Positions 7,151-14,356 of a stretch of DNA of 39,000 nucleotides are shown here, piece after piece. How positions within the stretch are numbered: the stretch's first letter is position 1; each line of letters begins with the position of its first letter. The position numbers and the translations under genes are program-made. The notes under the pieces are model-generated. The model did not search any database, was not told the DNA's origin, and saw only the letters and a program-made list of their open reading frames with translations. The stretch is taken from NCBI GenBank assembly GCA_019119975.1, contig DWVZ01000152.1:1-39000 (forward strand). The letters are read 5' to 3'. The DNA comes from Candidatus Blautia merdavium. Its GTDB lineage: Bacteria > Bacillota > Clostridia > Lachnospirales > Lachnospiraceae.

Positions 7151-7475
7151 CAGAAATGAACAAGAGACGGCAATGAAGAGAAGAGTACATTTGAGGAACC
7201 GTTCCAGAGAGCTTCGGAGGGTGGAAAGAAGTATGGGAAATCTTATGGAAGATGGTCTTGGAGCTTCGCACCGACTGCATGGGAGACCGTGTACAGGCTG
7301 CGATGGGAGCGCCCATTACAGCGCCGGGGTATAAGGAATGGACAGAGGATATTCCCGTACCCGCAGAGGTCTCTGCTGTAAGGCAGGGATAAAGTAAGGT
7401 GGTACCGCGAAGCAGAGCCTTCGTCCTTATGATCGGAATTTTCAGGATTCCGGGATAAGGACGAGGGCTTTTTTT
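7151..7475 (+). promoter_or_regulatory. T-box leader, specifier reads AUG (methionine)
   Basis: The leader contains the canonical T-box AAGGTGGTACCGCG (7396-7409). A terminator stem follows: CCTTCGTCCTTAT (7418-7430) against ATAAGGACGAGGG (7455-7467), then C and seven Ts (7469-7475). Stem I shows the AGAGA bulge (7206-7210), the distal GGTGG loop (from 7219) and a loop-E element AGTA (7184-7187). Opposite AGTA the 3' strand reads GAA-G-ATG-G-TCTT. This lines up position for position with the known glyQS leader (GAA-A-GGC-A-UUCUU), which puts the specifier at 7252-7254, ATG. The acceptor bulge TGGT demands discriminator A, which fits tRNA-Met and argues against Trp (G) and Gly (U). Uncharged tRNA-Met should therefore switch on the downstream transporter. 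Confidence 0.9.
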
Positions 7476-7596
7476 ATGCTGAGGGGAAAACGGCTGCTTT
7501 CATAAGCATAAAACGCTTCGGAAGACCAGATAACAGGGGGCAAACCAGCGCAGAATCCCTGGGGGCTTCTTTTCAGAGCCGGAAAAGGAGGAGACT

Positions 7597-8940
7597 ATGA
7601 GTAAACAGACACAAAAAAGCAGTACAAAGGTGCAGTGGTCAGGCAGTTTTGGTTTTATTATGGCTGCCGCAGGCTCTGCTGTAGGTATGGGAAACCTCTG
7701 GAGATTCCCCATGCTGGTAGGTGAAAACGGAGGAGGCGCTTTTGTACTGGTCTACCTGCTCTGCATTTTTCTGGTGGGTATTCCCATGATCATTGCAGAG
7801 GTTACCATTGGACGTGCCGGAGGAAAGGACGCCTTCGGAAGCTATAAAGCGCTGAACCCGAAATGGGGCGGGGTTGGTGTGCTGGCAGTTATCACCAGCT
7901 TCATCGGACTGTCATACTATGCAGTGCTGGGCGGCTGGGTGATCCGCTATATCTTTGCTTCTGCCACAGGCGCATCCGACCAGGGCGCAGAATTTTTCAG
8001 CGGCTTTACTTCCAATACGGGAAGCCAGATTATATATTATATCATCTTTATGGCAATTACTGTGCTGATCGTTGTAAGAGGCGTTCAGAAGGGAATTGAA
8101 AGTTCCTGCAAGGTTATGATGCCCCTTTTAGTGGTATGCCTGCTGGTGATCGTGGTTCGTTCCTGTACGCTGCAGGGGGCAGGAGCCGGAATTGAATTTT
8201 TCCTGAAACCGGATTTTTCAAAGCTGACGCCAGGTGCGTTTCTTGCTGCTTTGGGACAGGTATTTTTCTCTCTGTCATTAGGCACCGGCGCTACCATTAC
8301 CTACGGCGCATATCTGGGAAAAGATCAGAAAATCGTGGGAAGCGCAGGATATATTGCCTTCTTTGATACCCTGGTTGCCATGATCGCGGGATTTGCTATC
8401 CTGCCGGCTGTATTTGCCTTTGGATTTGACCCGGAAAGCGGTCCAAGCCTGATGTTCCAGACACTTCCTACCGTATTCGGAGAGATGCCGGGAGGACGTA
8501 TTTTCGGAATTATTTTCTTTATTTTAGTATTATTTGCGGCAGTATCTACCAGTATTGCTTATCTGGAAGTAGTGGTATCTTTTGTTGTCAACACCTTCCA
8601 TACCGCAAGGGCAAAGGCTGCGGTGATTTCCAGTATTCTGATCACACTTGTAGGAATTCCCTGTGCTTTAAGCTTTGGGATCTGGAGTGATATCAAGATC
8701 GCAGGAAAGGGATTTTTCGATCTGGCAGACTATCTGGTGTCCAATGTATCCCTTCCCATCGGAGGAATCCTGGCATGTATCTTTATCGGCTGGATCTGGA
8801 AAACTAAGAGTGCTGTAAACGAAATTACCAATAACGGAAAGGTTTCTTTCCGGCTGGCACCGGTATGGTCTGTGCTGGTAAAATTTGTGATCCCTGTGCT
8901 GATCTTCTGTATCTTCATTACCTCCTGCGGAATTTTCTAA
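7597..8940 (+). CDS. Sodium-dependent transporter, NSS/SNF family (probable methionine uptake)
   Basis: This 447-residue membrane protein belongs to the neurotransmitter:sodium symporter family, with the signature AAAGSAVGMGNLWRFP in helix 1, whose residues bind Na+ and the amino acid, and GGGAFVLVYL in helix 2. About 11 hydrophobic helices can be counted, the number typical of bacterial members such as MhsT and Tyt1. Helix 6 is GQVFFSLSLGTGATITYG, with the unwound Ser-Leu-Gly-Thr-Gly centre. The family imports amino acids with Na+. The T-box in its leader reads as Met-specific, and a methionine NSS importer (MetP) is known in Corynebacterium, so methionine is the best guess. RBS AAGGAGGAG. 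Confidence 0.92.
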   Translation: MSKQTQKSSTKVQWSGSFGFIMAAAGSAVGMGNLWRFPMLVGENGGGAFVLVYLLCIFLVGIPMIIAEVTIGRAGGKDAFGSYKALNPKWGGVGVLAVITSFIGLSYYAVLGGWVIRYIFASATGASDQGAEFFSGFTSNTGSQIIYYIIFMAITVLIVVRGVQKGIESSCKVMMPLLVVCLLVIVVRSCTLQGAGAGIEFFLKPDFSKLTPGAFLAALGQVFFSLSLGTGATITYGAYLGKDQKIVGSAGYIAFFDTLVAMIAGFAILPAVFAFGFDPESGPSLMFQTLPTVFGEMPGGRIFGIIFFILVLFAAVSTSIAYLEVVVSFVVNTFHTARAKAAVISSILITLVGIPCALSFGIWSDIKIAGKGFFDLADYLVSNVSLPIGGILACIFIGWIWKTKSAVNEITNNGKVSFRLAPVWSVLVKFVIPVLIFCIFITSCGIF

Positions 8941-8959
8941 AGGATTCCCGGGAGCAGGG

Positions 8960-8988
8960 TTGTCCGCGGGGCAAAGCCGTGGTATAAT
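8960..8988 (+). promoter_or_regulatory. Promoter driving the thyA leader
   Basis: TTGTCC (8960-8965), a 17-bp spacer and perfect TATAAT (8983-8988) lie only 20 bp after the transporter stop and upstream of the leader terminator, so transcription starting near 8995 must cross the terminator to reach thyA. Confidence 0.7.
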
Positions 8989-8994
8989 GGGAAC

Positions 8995-9119
8995 ACTTGA
9001 TTAGTGACCATGGTATCATGACTGCGCGATGCGGCAGATACAGACTGCCGGGACCTGACGTCGTATCCCTGGCGGATAGACGTCAGGTCCCGGCTTTTTA
9101 ACGGAAAGGAAAGAAGAGT
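8995..9119 (+). promoter_or_regulatory. Structured thyA leader, candidate attenuator
   Basis: The roughly 105-nt leader before the terminator T-run can form a small hairpin CGGCAG (9032-9037) / CTGCCG (9045-9050) that shares 9047-9050 with the terminator's left arm, so the two exclude each other. GTATC (9013-9017) can also pair with GATAC (9037-9041), and ACCATGGT (9007-9014) is self-complementary. It does not resemble the THF riboswitch I know. Control by a ligand, protein or translation is possible but undetermined. Confidence 0.5.
9047..9099 (+). terminator. Strong intrinsic terminator between the transporter and thyA
   Basis: A perfect 16-bp stem (9047-9062 with 9079-9094; arms begin GCCGGGACC and end GGTCCCGGC) is followed by TTTTT (9095-9099). 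The thyA start codon is only 20 bp downstream and no promoter fits in that space. Confidence 0.92.
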
Positions 9120-9971
9120 ATGAGCTTAGCAGATGATTTATTTATCCGGATGTGCCGGGATATCCTGGATAACGGAACCGATACCAAAGGTGAGAAGGTA
9201 CGTCCCAAATGGGAAGATACCGGAGAATATGCCTATACCATCAAGCGTTTCGGTGTAGTAAACCGCTATGATCTGAGAAAAGAATTTCCTGCCCTGACTT
9301 TGAGAAAGACAGCGCTGAAAACCTGCATGGACGAGATCCTCTGGATCTATCAGAGAAAATCCAATAATATCCATGATCTCCATGCTCATATCTGGGATGC
9401 GTGGGCAGATGAAAACGGTTCTATCGGCACCTGCTATGGTGATGTGGTGGGACGGAAATTTCTCTATAAAGGAGAAGAGACAGACCAGATGGATTATGTG
9501 CTGAAACAGCTGAAGGAGAATCCCTACAGCAGAAGGATCATGACCAATCTGTATCAATTTGAATATCTCCACAGCGGGGCACTGGATCCCTGCTGTTACA
9601 GCATGACCTACAATGTGACCAGGGAAAGAGACAGTGACCGCCTGGTATTAAACGGGGTCCTGAACCAGCGTTCCCAGGACGTCCTGGCTGCCAATAACTG
9701 GAATGTATGCCAGTATGCCATTCTTCTGATGATGGTAGCCCAGGTCAATGATATGATCCCGGGAGAACTGGTCCATGTGATCGCAGATGCCCACATTTAT
9801 GACAGACATGTGCCGGTGATCGAGGAGCTGATCGGGCGCAGGACATATCCCGCACCGAAGGTTTCTTTGAATCCGGAGATCAAAGATTTCTATGCATTTA
9901 CCACAGATGATCTGAGAGTAGAGAATTATCAGGCAGGGGAGCAGATGAAAAATATTCCCATTGCTGTATAG
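9120..9971 (+). CDS. thyA: Thymidylate synthase
   Basis: This 283-residue enzyme converts dUMP and methylene-THF to dTMP and dihydrofolate, which the neighbouring dfrA product recycles. The catalytic nucleophile is Cys158 in DPCCYS (PCH in most ThyA proteins, here PCC). The dUMP-phosphate arginines are in SRRIM (138-139), QRSQD replaces the usual QRSCD, and the C-terminus IPIAV closes the active site. The sequence is therefore a divergent ThyA with several substitutions at usually conserved places, but the set of essential residues is present. RBS is AAAGGAAAG. It lies directly behind the leader terminator described at 9047-9099 and 32 bp ahead of dfrA. Confidence 0.93.
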   Translation: MSLADDLFIRMCRDILDNGTDTKGEKVRPKWEDTGEYAYTIKRFGVVNRYDLRKEFPALTLRKTALKTCMDEILWIYQRKSNNIHDLHAHIWDAWADENGSIGTCYGDVVGRKFLYKGEETDQMDYVLKQLKENPYSRRIMTNLYQFEYLHSGALDPCCYSMTYNVTRERDSDRLVLNGVLNQRSQDVLAANNWNVCQYAILLMMVAQVNDMIPGELVHVIADAHIYDRHVPVIEELIGRRTYPAPKVSLNPEIKDFYAFTTDDLRVENYQAGEQMKNIPIAV

Positions 9972-10003
9972 AGGAATCAGGCATGATAAGGAGGAGACAA
10001 AGA

Positions 10004-10495
10004 ATGAATTTGATCGTAGCTGCCGATGCAAACTGGGGCATTGGAAAAGACAATAAGCTGCTGGTGAGCATCCCTGCGGATATGAAATTTTTCAGGACTA
10101 CGACCACGGGGAAGGTAGTGGTTATGGGGAGGAAAACCCTGGAAAGCTTCCCGGGAGGACTCCCTTTAAAGAACAGGGTAAACATTGTCCTTACAAGAGA
10201 TAAAAATTACAAAGCAAAGGATGCAGTCATCCTGCACAGCGTGGAAGATGTATTAAAAGAAGTGGAAAAATATGACACGGATGAGGTCTATGTGATCGGA
10301 GGCGACAGTGTCTATAAACAGCTGCTTCCCTACTGCAGGAAGGCACATGTGACAAAAATAGACTTTTGCTATGAGGCAGACACTTATTTCCCGGATCTGG
10401 ATCAGCTGCCTCAGTGGAAGATCACAGAAAGAAGCGGGGAACAGACCTATTTTGACCTCGAATATGAGTTTCTGACTTACGAAAAGACGGAATAA
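10004..10495 (+). CDS. dfrA: Dihydrofolate reductase
   Basis: This 163-residue NADPH-dependent reductase regenerates THF from dihydrofolate. Family landmarks are the N-terminal NLIVAADANWGIGKDNKLL (substrate loop with the W-G-I-G motif), VVMGRKTLESFPG (nucleotide-phosphate contact), VNIVLTRD, and the VYVIGGDSVYKQLL Gly-Gly turn. The acidic active-site residue corresponds to Asp in IPADMKFF. An ATG at 9983 is in frame, but AAGGAGGAG sits between it and the ATG at 10004, so I place the start at 10004. The short gap after thyA indicates a thyA-dfrA operon, closed by the terminator at 10563. Confidence 0.95.
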   Translation: MNLIVAADANWGIGKDNKLLVSIPADMKFFRTTTTGKVVVMGRKTLESFPGGLPLKNRVNIVLTRDKNYKAKDAVILHSVEDVLKEVEKYDTDEVYVIGGDSVYKQLLPYCRKAHVTKIDFCYEADTYFPDLDQLPQWKITERSGEQTYFDLEYEFLTYEKTE

Positions 10496-10562
10496 GAAAA
10501 GGGCTTGGGAGAAGAGGCAGTTTTAAAATGCAGTCCATAAAGCTGCCTGCTTCAAAGCAAAG

Positions 10563-10611
10563 AGAGGGCGCTGCAAAAAGACGAACCTTCGTCTGGTTTG
10601 CAGCGCCCTCT
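10563..10611. terminator. Bidirectional terminator shared by dfrA and ilvE
   Basis: A 15-bp perfect inverted repeat (10563-10577 with 10597-10611; core AGAGGGCGCTGCAAA) encloses a second hairpin AGACGAA-CC-TTCGTCT. T-rich tails lie on both sides (TTTCGTT on plus, CTTTG on minus). It separates the convergent dfrA and ilvE genes. Confidence 0.85.
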
Positions 10612-10663
10612 TTCGTTGCTTTTTGATGATGCGTCTCCCTCTGGAAGCAGGGAGACTTTCAGA

Positions 10664-11689
10664 TTATTCGATCACATGGATCCAGCCTTCAGGAGCTTCG
10701 ATCCTGCCCATCTGGATACCGGTAAGCGTGTCGTAAAGTTTCTTTGTCACAGGTCCCATTTCGTTCATGCCGCTTGGAAGGAAGATTTCTTTTCCATGGT
10801 CTACGATCTTGCCTACCGGAGAGATCACGGCAGCAGTACCGCACAGACCGCATTCTGCGAATTCTTCTACTTCATCCAGATAAACTTCTCTTTCCTCCAC
10901 TTTCAGACCCAGATAAGCTTCTGCCACATGGATCAGAGAACGGCGTGTGATGGAAGGAAGGATGCTGTTGGATTTTGGTGTTACAACGGTATTATCTTTG
11001 GTTACAAAGAGGAAGTTGGCACCGCCGGTTTCCTCTACTTTCTTTCTGGTGGCAGCGTCCAGATACATGTTCTCGTCATAACCATTCTTATGCGCGTCTA
11101 CAATGGCATGCAGGCTCATGGCATAGTTCAGTCCTGCTTTAATATGACCGGTTCCGTGAGGTGCGGCACGGTCAAAATCGGAGACACGGATGGTCAGGGG
11201 CTTTACTCCGCCTTTAAAGTAAGGTCCTACGGGTGTTGTGAATACACGGAACTGATATTCGTCCGCAGGCTTTACACCGATGACCGGATTGCTTCCGAAC
11301 ATGTAGGGGCGGATGTATAAAGTGGCTCCGGAACCATAAGGAGGAACGTAAGCGGCATTGGCTTTTACAGTCTGTGTCACTGCGTCCACGAAACGGTCTG
11401 CCGGAAATACAGGCATTTCCAGTCTTTCTGCTGACTGTACCATACGCTCTGCATTTAAGTCGGGGCGGAAGGTGACAATGCGTCCGTCTTCTGTGGTGTA
11501 AGCTTTCAGACCTTCAAAAACAGTCTGCGCATACTGCAGAACACCGGCACATTCGTTGATCACAACGTTGTCGTCTTCTGTAAGTCCGCCTTCGTCCCAG
11601 GCACCGTTTTTATAATCAGATACATAACGGTAATCGGTTTTGATATATCCAAAGCCCAGATTTTCCCAGTCAATATTCTTTTTTTCCAT
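10664..11689 (-). CDS. ilvE: Branched-chain-amino-acid aminotransferase
   Basis: This 341-residue PLP enzyme of fold type IV (class II branched-chain aminotransferase length) transfers amino groups between glutamate and the keto acids of Ile, Leu and Val. The PLP lysine is Lys184 in GHIKAGLNYA. Other marks are QTVFEGLKAY near 55-64, the RPYMFGSNP loop (127-135), EETGGANFLFV with the cofactor-contacting Glu, and CGTAAVISPV near 285-295. RBS GGAGGAGC lies 5-8 nt upstream. It is a single-gene unit with its own promoter and the shared terminator. Confidence 0.96.
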   Translation of the reverse strand: MEKKNIDWENLGFGYIKTDYRYVSDYKNGAWDEGGLTEDDNVVINECAGVLQYAQTVFEGLKAYTTEDGRIVTFRPDLNAERMVQSAERLEMPVFPADRFVDAVTQTVKANAAYVPPYGSGATLYIRPYMFGSNPVIGVKPADEYQFRVFTTPVGPYFKGGVKPLTIRVSDFDRAAPHGTGHIKAGLNYAMSLHAIVDAHKNGYDENMYLDAATRKKVEETGGANFLFVTKDNTVVTPKSNSILPSITRRSLIHVAEAYLGLKVEEREVYLDEVEEFAECGLCGTAAVISPVGKIVDHGKEIFLPSGMNEMGPVTKKLYDTLTGIQMGRIEAPEGWIHVIE

Positions 11690-11730
11690 AATAGCTCCTC
11701 CATTCTGCGGTGTATAATCAATTTTTTACC

Positions 11731-11759
11731 ATTATAAAACTTTAACGTGTGAATTGCAA
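11731..11759 (-). promoter_or_regulatory. Promoter of ilvE
   Basis: On the minus strand TTGCAA (11759-11754), a 17-bp spacer and TATAAT (11736-11731) lie about 40 bp before the ilvE start. Confidence 0.75.
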
Positions 11760-11770
11760 TAGATGTTCCG

Positions 11771-11799
11771 TTGCTTTTTTTGATTCTTTCATATATAAT
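11771..11799 (+). promoter_or_regulatory. Promoter of the xpaC-telA unit
   Basis: TTGCTT (11771-11776), a 17-bp spacer and TATAAT (11794-11799). It is divergent from the ilvE promoter, with only 11 bp between the two -35 hexamers. Confidence 0.75.
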
Positions 11800-11889
11800 T
11801 TACTGTGAAAGTCCCGGCAGCGCAGGCAGTGCGCCTGTGTCCAGGGAAGAGAATAGGATACTTGAACAGCGAAAGTTAGGAGTGGAAAT

Positions 11890-13179
11890 ATGGCTGGAAA
11901 CGACTGGAATAATCTTGGAAGAGATGTAAAGGATATTGTACAGCGCGCCATAGATACCGGAGATTTCAGAGCCCTGAACAGAGACCTGGGAGTGACCCTG
12001 GAGAATGCCCTGGGAAATGTGGCAGAAAGCGTGAAAAGGGCCGGGAAAGCCGGAATGTCCGGCATGGGAAAAGGATGGCAGAATCAAGGCGGCGCACAGC
12101 CTTTTGAAGAGGAAGGACCAAGACCCTACGGACCCGGAAACGGATACAGCAGCAGTTACAGTTACAGACCTTTCAGACGCTATAGGAAGTCTGAGAACGA
12201 AAGACGCATGAAAGAAGCGCGGGAAGAATTTGCCTTATTCGTAAATACCAGCTGGGCGAAAGCCATAGGGCTTTTGTTTACCGTACTGGGTACGGCGCTG
12301 ACCATCATGTTCGGTCTGACTGCGGGAACCCTGGGAATTGTTTCCCTTTTCAGCCAGGCAATGGCTGATCAAATGGGAACCATCATGCTGGTTTTCGGTC
12401 CTGCCCTTGTGCTCAGCGCAGGCGTGGGCATCTGGGGAAACGGACTGCGCAGGAAGATTAAAAGATTCCGCTCCTATGTGCGCACCTTAAACGGAAAGCC
12501 CTACGGAGATATCGAAGATCTGGCGCAAAGTGTGAATAAATCAGAGAAGTTTGTGCGCAAAGATTTAAAGAAAATGATCCGGAAAAAAATGTTCCTGGAG
12601 GGGCATCTGGATAAAACAGAGTCTTGTCTGATCGTCAGCAATGATGCATATGAACAGTATAAAGAGACAGAGAAAAACGCTGAAGAAAGAGCAGCTAAGG
12701 CGGCACAGGAACCGGAAAGGAAACTGAGTGAAGAGGTGCAGAAGGTCATCGAGGAAGGCAACCGCTACATAGAGGAAATCCGCAGAAGCAACGATGCGAT
12801 TCCCGGTGTGGAGGTCTCCAATAAGATGTACCATATGGAGAATGTGATCCGCCGGATCTTCCAGAGAGTGGAGCAGCATCCCGAACTGATCGACGACCTG
12901 CATAAATTCATGCACTATTATCTCCCCACTACCATGAAGCTCTTAAAAGCATACGAGGAGCTGGACAAACAGGATGTACAGGGAGAGAATATCAGAACCG
13001 CGAAACAGGAAATTGAGAATACACTGGATACCATCAACACGGCATTTGAGAATCTGCTGGACAGCTTTTACAAGGATACCGCATGGGATGTCTCATCGGA
13101 TATTTCCGTATTGAAAACCATGCTTGCCCAGGAGGGGCTTACCGGGGAGAAAGATTTCCAGAGAAAGGAAAAGAACTAG
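11890..13179 (+). CDS. XpaC-family membrane protein
   Basis: This 429-residue protein resembles the XpaC family, named for 5-bromo-4-chloroindolyl phosphate hydrolysis in Bacillus although no enzymatic mechanism is established. A soluble N-terminus of about 105 residues (Gly/Tyr-rich near 75-95) precedes two hydrophobic segments (about 122-155 and 162-180). A basic stretch (RRKIKRFRSYVRTLNG) leads into a winged-helix-like region (DIEDLAQSVNKSEKFVRKDL), and the rest is a long charged helical domain. XpaC genes often sit beside telA, as here, with only 3 bp between them. The pair suggests an envelope-associated complex of unknown job. Confidence 0.8.
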   Translation: MAGNDWNNLGRDVKDIVQRAIDTGDFRALNRDLGVTLENALGNVAESVKRAGKAGMSGMGKGWQNQGGAQPFEEEGPRPYGPGNGYSSSYSYRPFRRYRKSENERRMKEAREEFALFVNTSWAKAIGLLFTVLGTALTIMFGLTAGTLGIVSLFSQAMADQMGTIMLVFGPALVLSAGVGIWGNGLRRKIKRFRSYVRTLNGKPYGDIEDLAQSVNKSEKFVRKDLKKMIRKKMFLEGHLDKTESCLIVSNDAYEQYKETEKNAEERAAKAAQEPERKLSEEVQKVIEEGNRYIEEIRRSNDAIPGVEVSNKMYHMENVIRRIFQRVEQHPELIDDLHKFMHYYLPTTMKLLKAYEELDKQDVQGENIRTAKQEIENTLDTINTAFENLLDSFYKDTAWDVSSDISVLKTMLAQEGLTGEKDFQRKEKN

Positions 13180-13182
13180 ATC

Positions 13183-14322
13183 ATGAGTGAAGAATTAAAA
13201 GATTTTACAGTGACACCGACACTGACCTTCGGTGCGCCTGCGCAGGAAGTGCCGGCGGAGAAAAAAGAGGAGCCCAAACCGGAACCTCAGATGGATGACA
13301 GTATTTTGTCCCCGGAAGAGAGGAAGATGGTGGATGATTTTGCAAAGCAGATTGACATCCGCAATTCGGCAGGCATCCTCCAGTACGGTGCAGGCACCCA
13401 GAAAAAAATGGCTGACTTTTCCGAAGAAGCTCTGGAAAAGGTCAGGACCAAAGATCTGGGCGAGGTAGGAGACCTTCTGGAAAATGTAGTGACGGAACTG
13501 AAAAATTTCGACGCGGAGGAAGAGCGGAAAGGCATCATGGGCTTTTTCAAAAAAGGCGCCAATAAGCTGGAAGCTCTGAAGAATAAATACAGCAAAGCGG
13601 AGGAAAATGTAAATAAGATCGTCCAGACCCTGGAGCGGCATCAGATCCAGCTGATGAAGGATGCTGCCATGCTGGATAAAATGTATGCGCTGAACCTGAA
13701 TTATTTCAAAGAATTGTCCATGTATATCCTGGCAGGCAAGAAAAAGCTGGAGGAGATCCGCTGCGGAGAGCTTCCTGCCCTTATGGGAAAGGCGCAGGCC
13801 AGCGGACTGCCGGAAGACGCGCAGGCGGCAAAGGATCTGGACTCCCTTTGCGACCGCTTTGAGAAAAAGATCCATGACCTGGAGCTTACCAGGATGATCG
13901 CTATCCAGACAGCGCCCCAGATCCGGCTGGTCCAGGGCAATGATACCCTGATGGCAGAAAAAATCCAGTCAACTATTGTCAATACCATTCCTCTCTGGAA
14001 AAGCCAGATGGTCATTGCCCTGGGCGTAGCGCACTCCACAGCAGCGGCAAAGGCGCAGAGGGAAGTGACTGATATGACCAATGCCCTCCTGCAGAAAAAC
14101 GCAGAATCCCTGAAGATGGCAACGGTAGAGACTGCAAGGGAATCTGAGAGGGGCATTGTAGACCTGGAAACACTGAAAAAGACCAATGAGACGCTGATCA
14201 GCACCTTTGATGAGGTGATGAACATTCAGCGGGAAGGACGGGAAAAGAGACGTGCCGCAGAAGCCGAGATCTACCGTCTGGAAGGCGAACTGAAGGAAAA
14301 GCTGCTGCAGATCAACCGCTGA
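13183..14322 (+). CDS. TelA/KlaA-family toxic anion resistance protein
   Basis: This 379-residue, largely alpha-helical soluble protein matches the TelA family. It has an acidic Pro-rich N-terminus, then KMVDDFAKQIDIRNSAGILQYGAGTQKKMADFSE (read in parts, residues about 47-80), the family's conserved block, then long coiled helices with DLELTRMIAIQTAPQIRLVQ near 232-251. Family members were linked to tellurite resistance on plasmids, but chromosomal copies in Firmicutes are tied more loosely to envelope stress and antimicrobial tolerance. It is translated directly after xpaC, with a weak AAAGGAA 13 nt upstream, consistent with coupling. No terminator separates it from ispG. Confidence 0.88.
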   Translation: MSEELKDFTVTPTLTFGAPAQEVPAEKKEEPKPEPQMDDSILSPEERKMVDDFAKQIDIRNSAGILQYGAGTQKKMADFSEEALEKVRTKDLGEVGDLLENVVTELKNFDAEEERKGIMGFFKKGANKLEALKNKYSKAEENVNKIVQTLERHQIQLMKDAAMLDKMYALNLNYFKELSMYILAGKKKLEEIRCGELPALMGKAQASGLPEDAQAAKDLDSLCDRFEKKIHDLELTRMIAIQTAPQIRLVQGNDTLMAEKIQSTIVNTIPLWKSQMVIALGVAHSTAAAKAQREVTDMTNALLQKNAESLKMATVETARESERGIVDLETLKKTNETLISTFDEVMNIQREGREKRRAAEAEIYRLEGELKEKLLQINR

Positions 14323-14356
14323 AATCAGCTTAGTCAGAGTTTGGAGGGAAAATAGA

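Noticed and set aside
7251-7256. Tryptophan (TGG) or aspartate (GAT) specifier for the T-box
   Set aside because: Alignment to the glyQS specifier loop fixes the register at ATG, and the TGGT acceptor bulge does not match the G discriminator of tRNA-Trp.
8995-9099. THF riboswitch upstream of thyA
   Set aside because: The conserved core sequences and pseudoknot arrangement of the THF riboswitch are not recognisable here.
9018-9101. Leader peptide ORF (MTARCGRYRLPG...) before thyA
   Set aside because: No ribosome site precedes the ATG, and the ORF simply follows the terminator arms; no run of regulatory codons.
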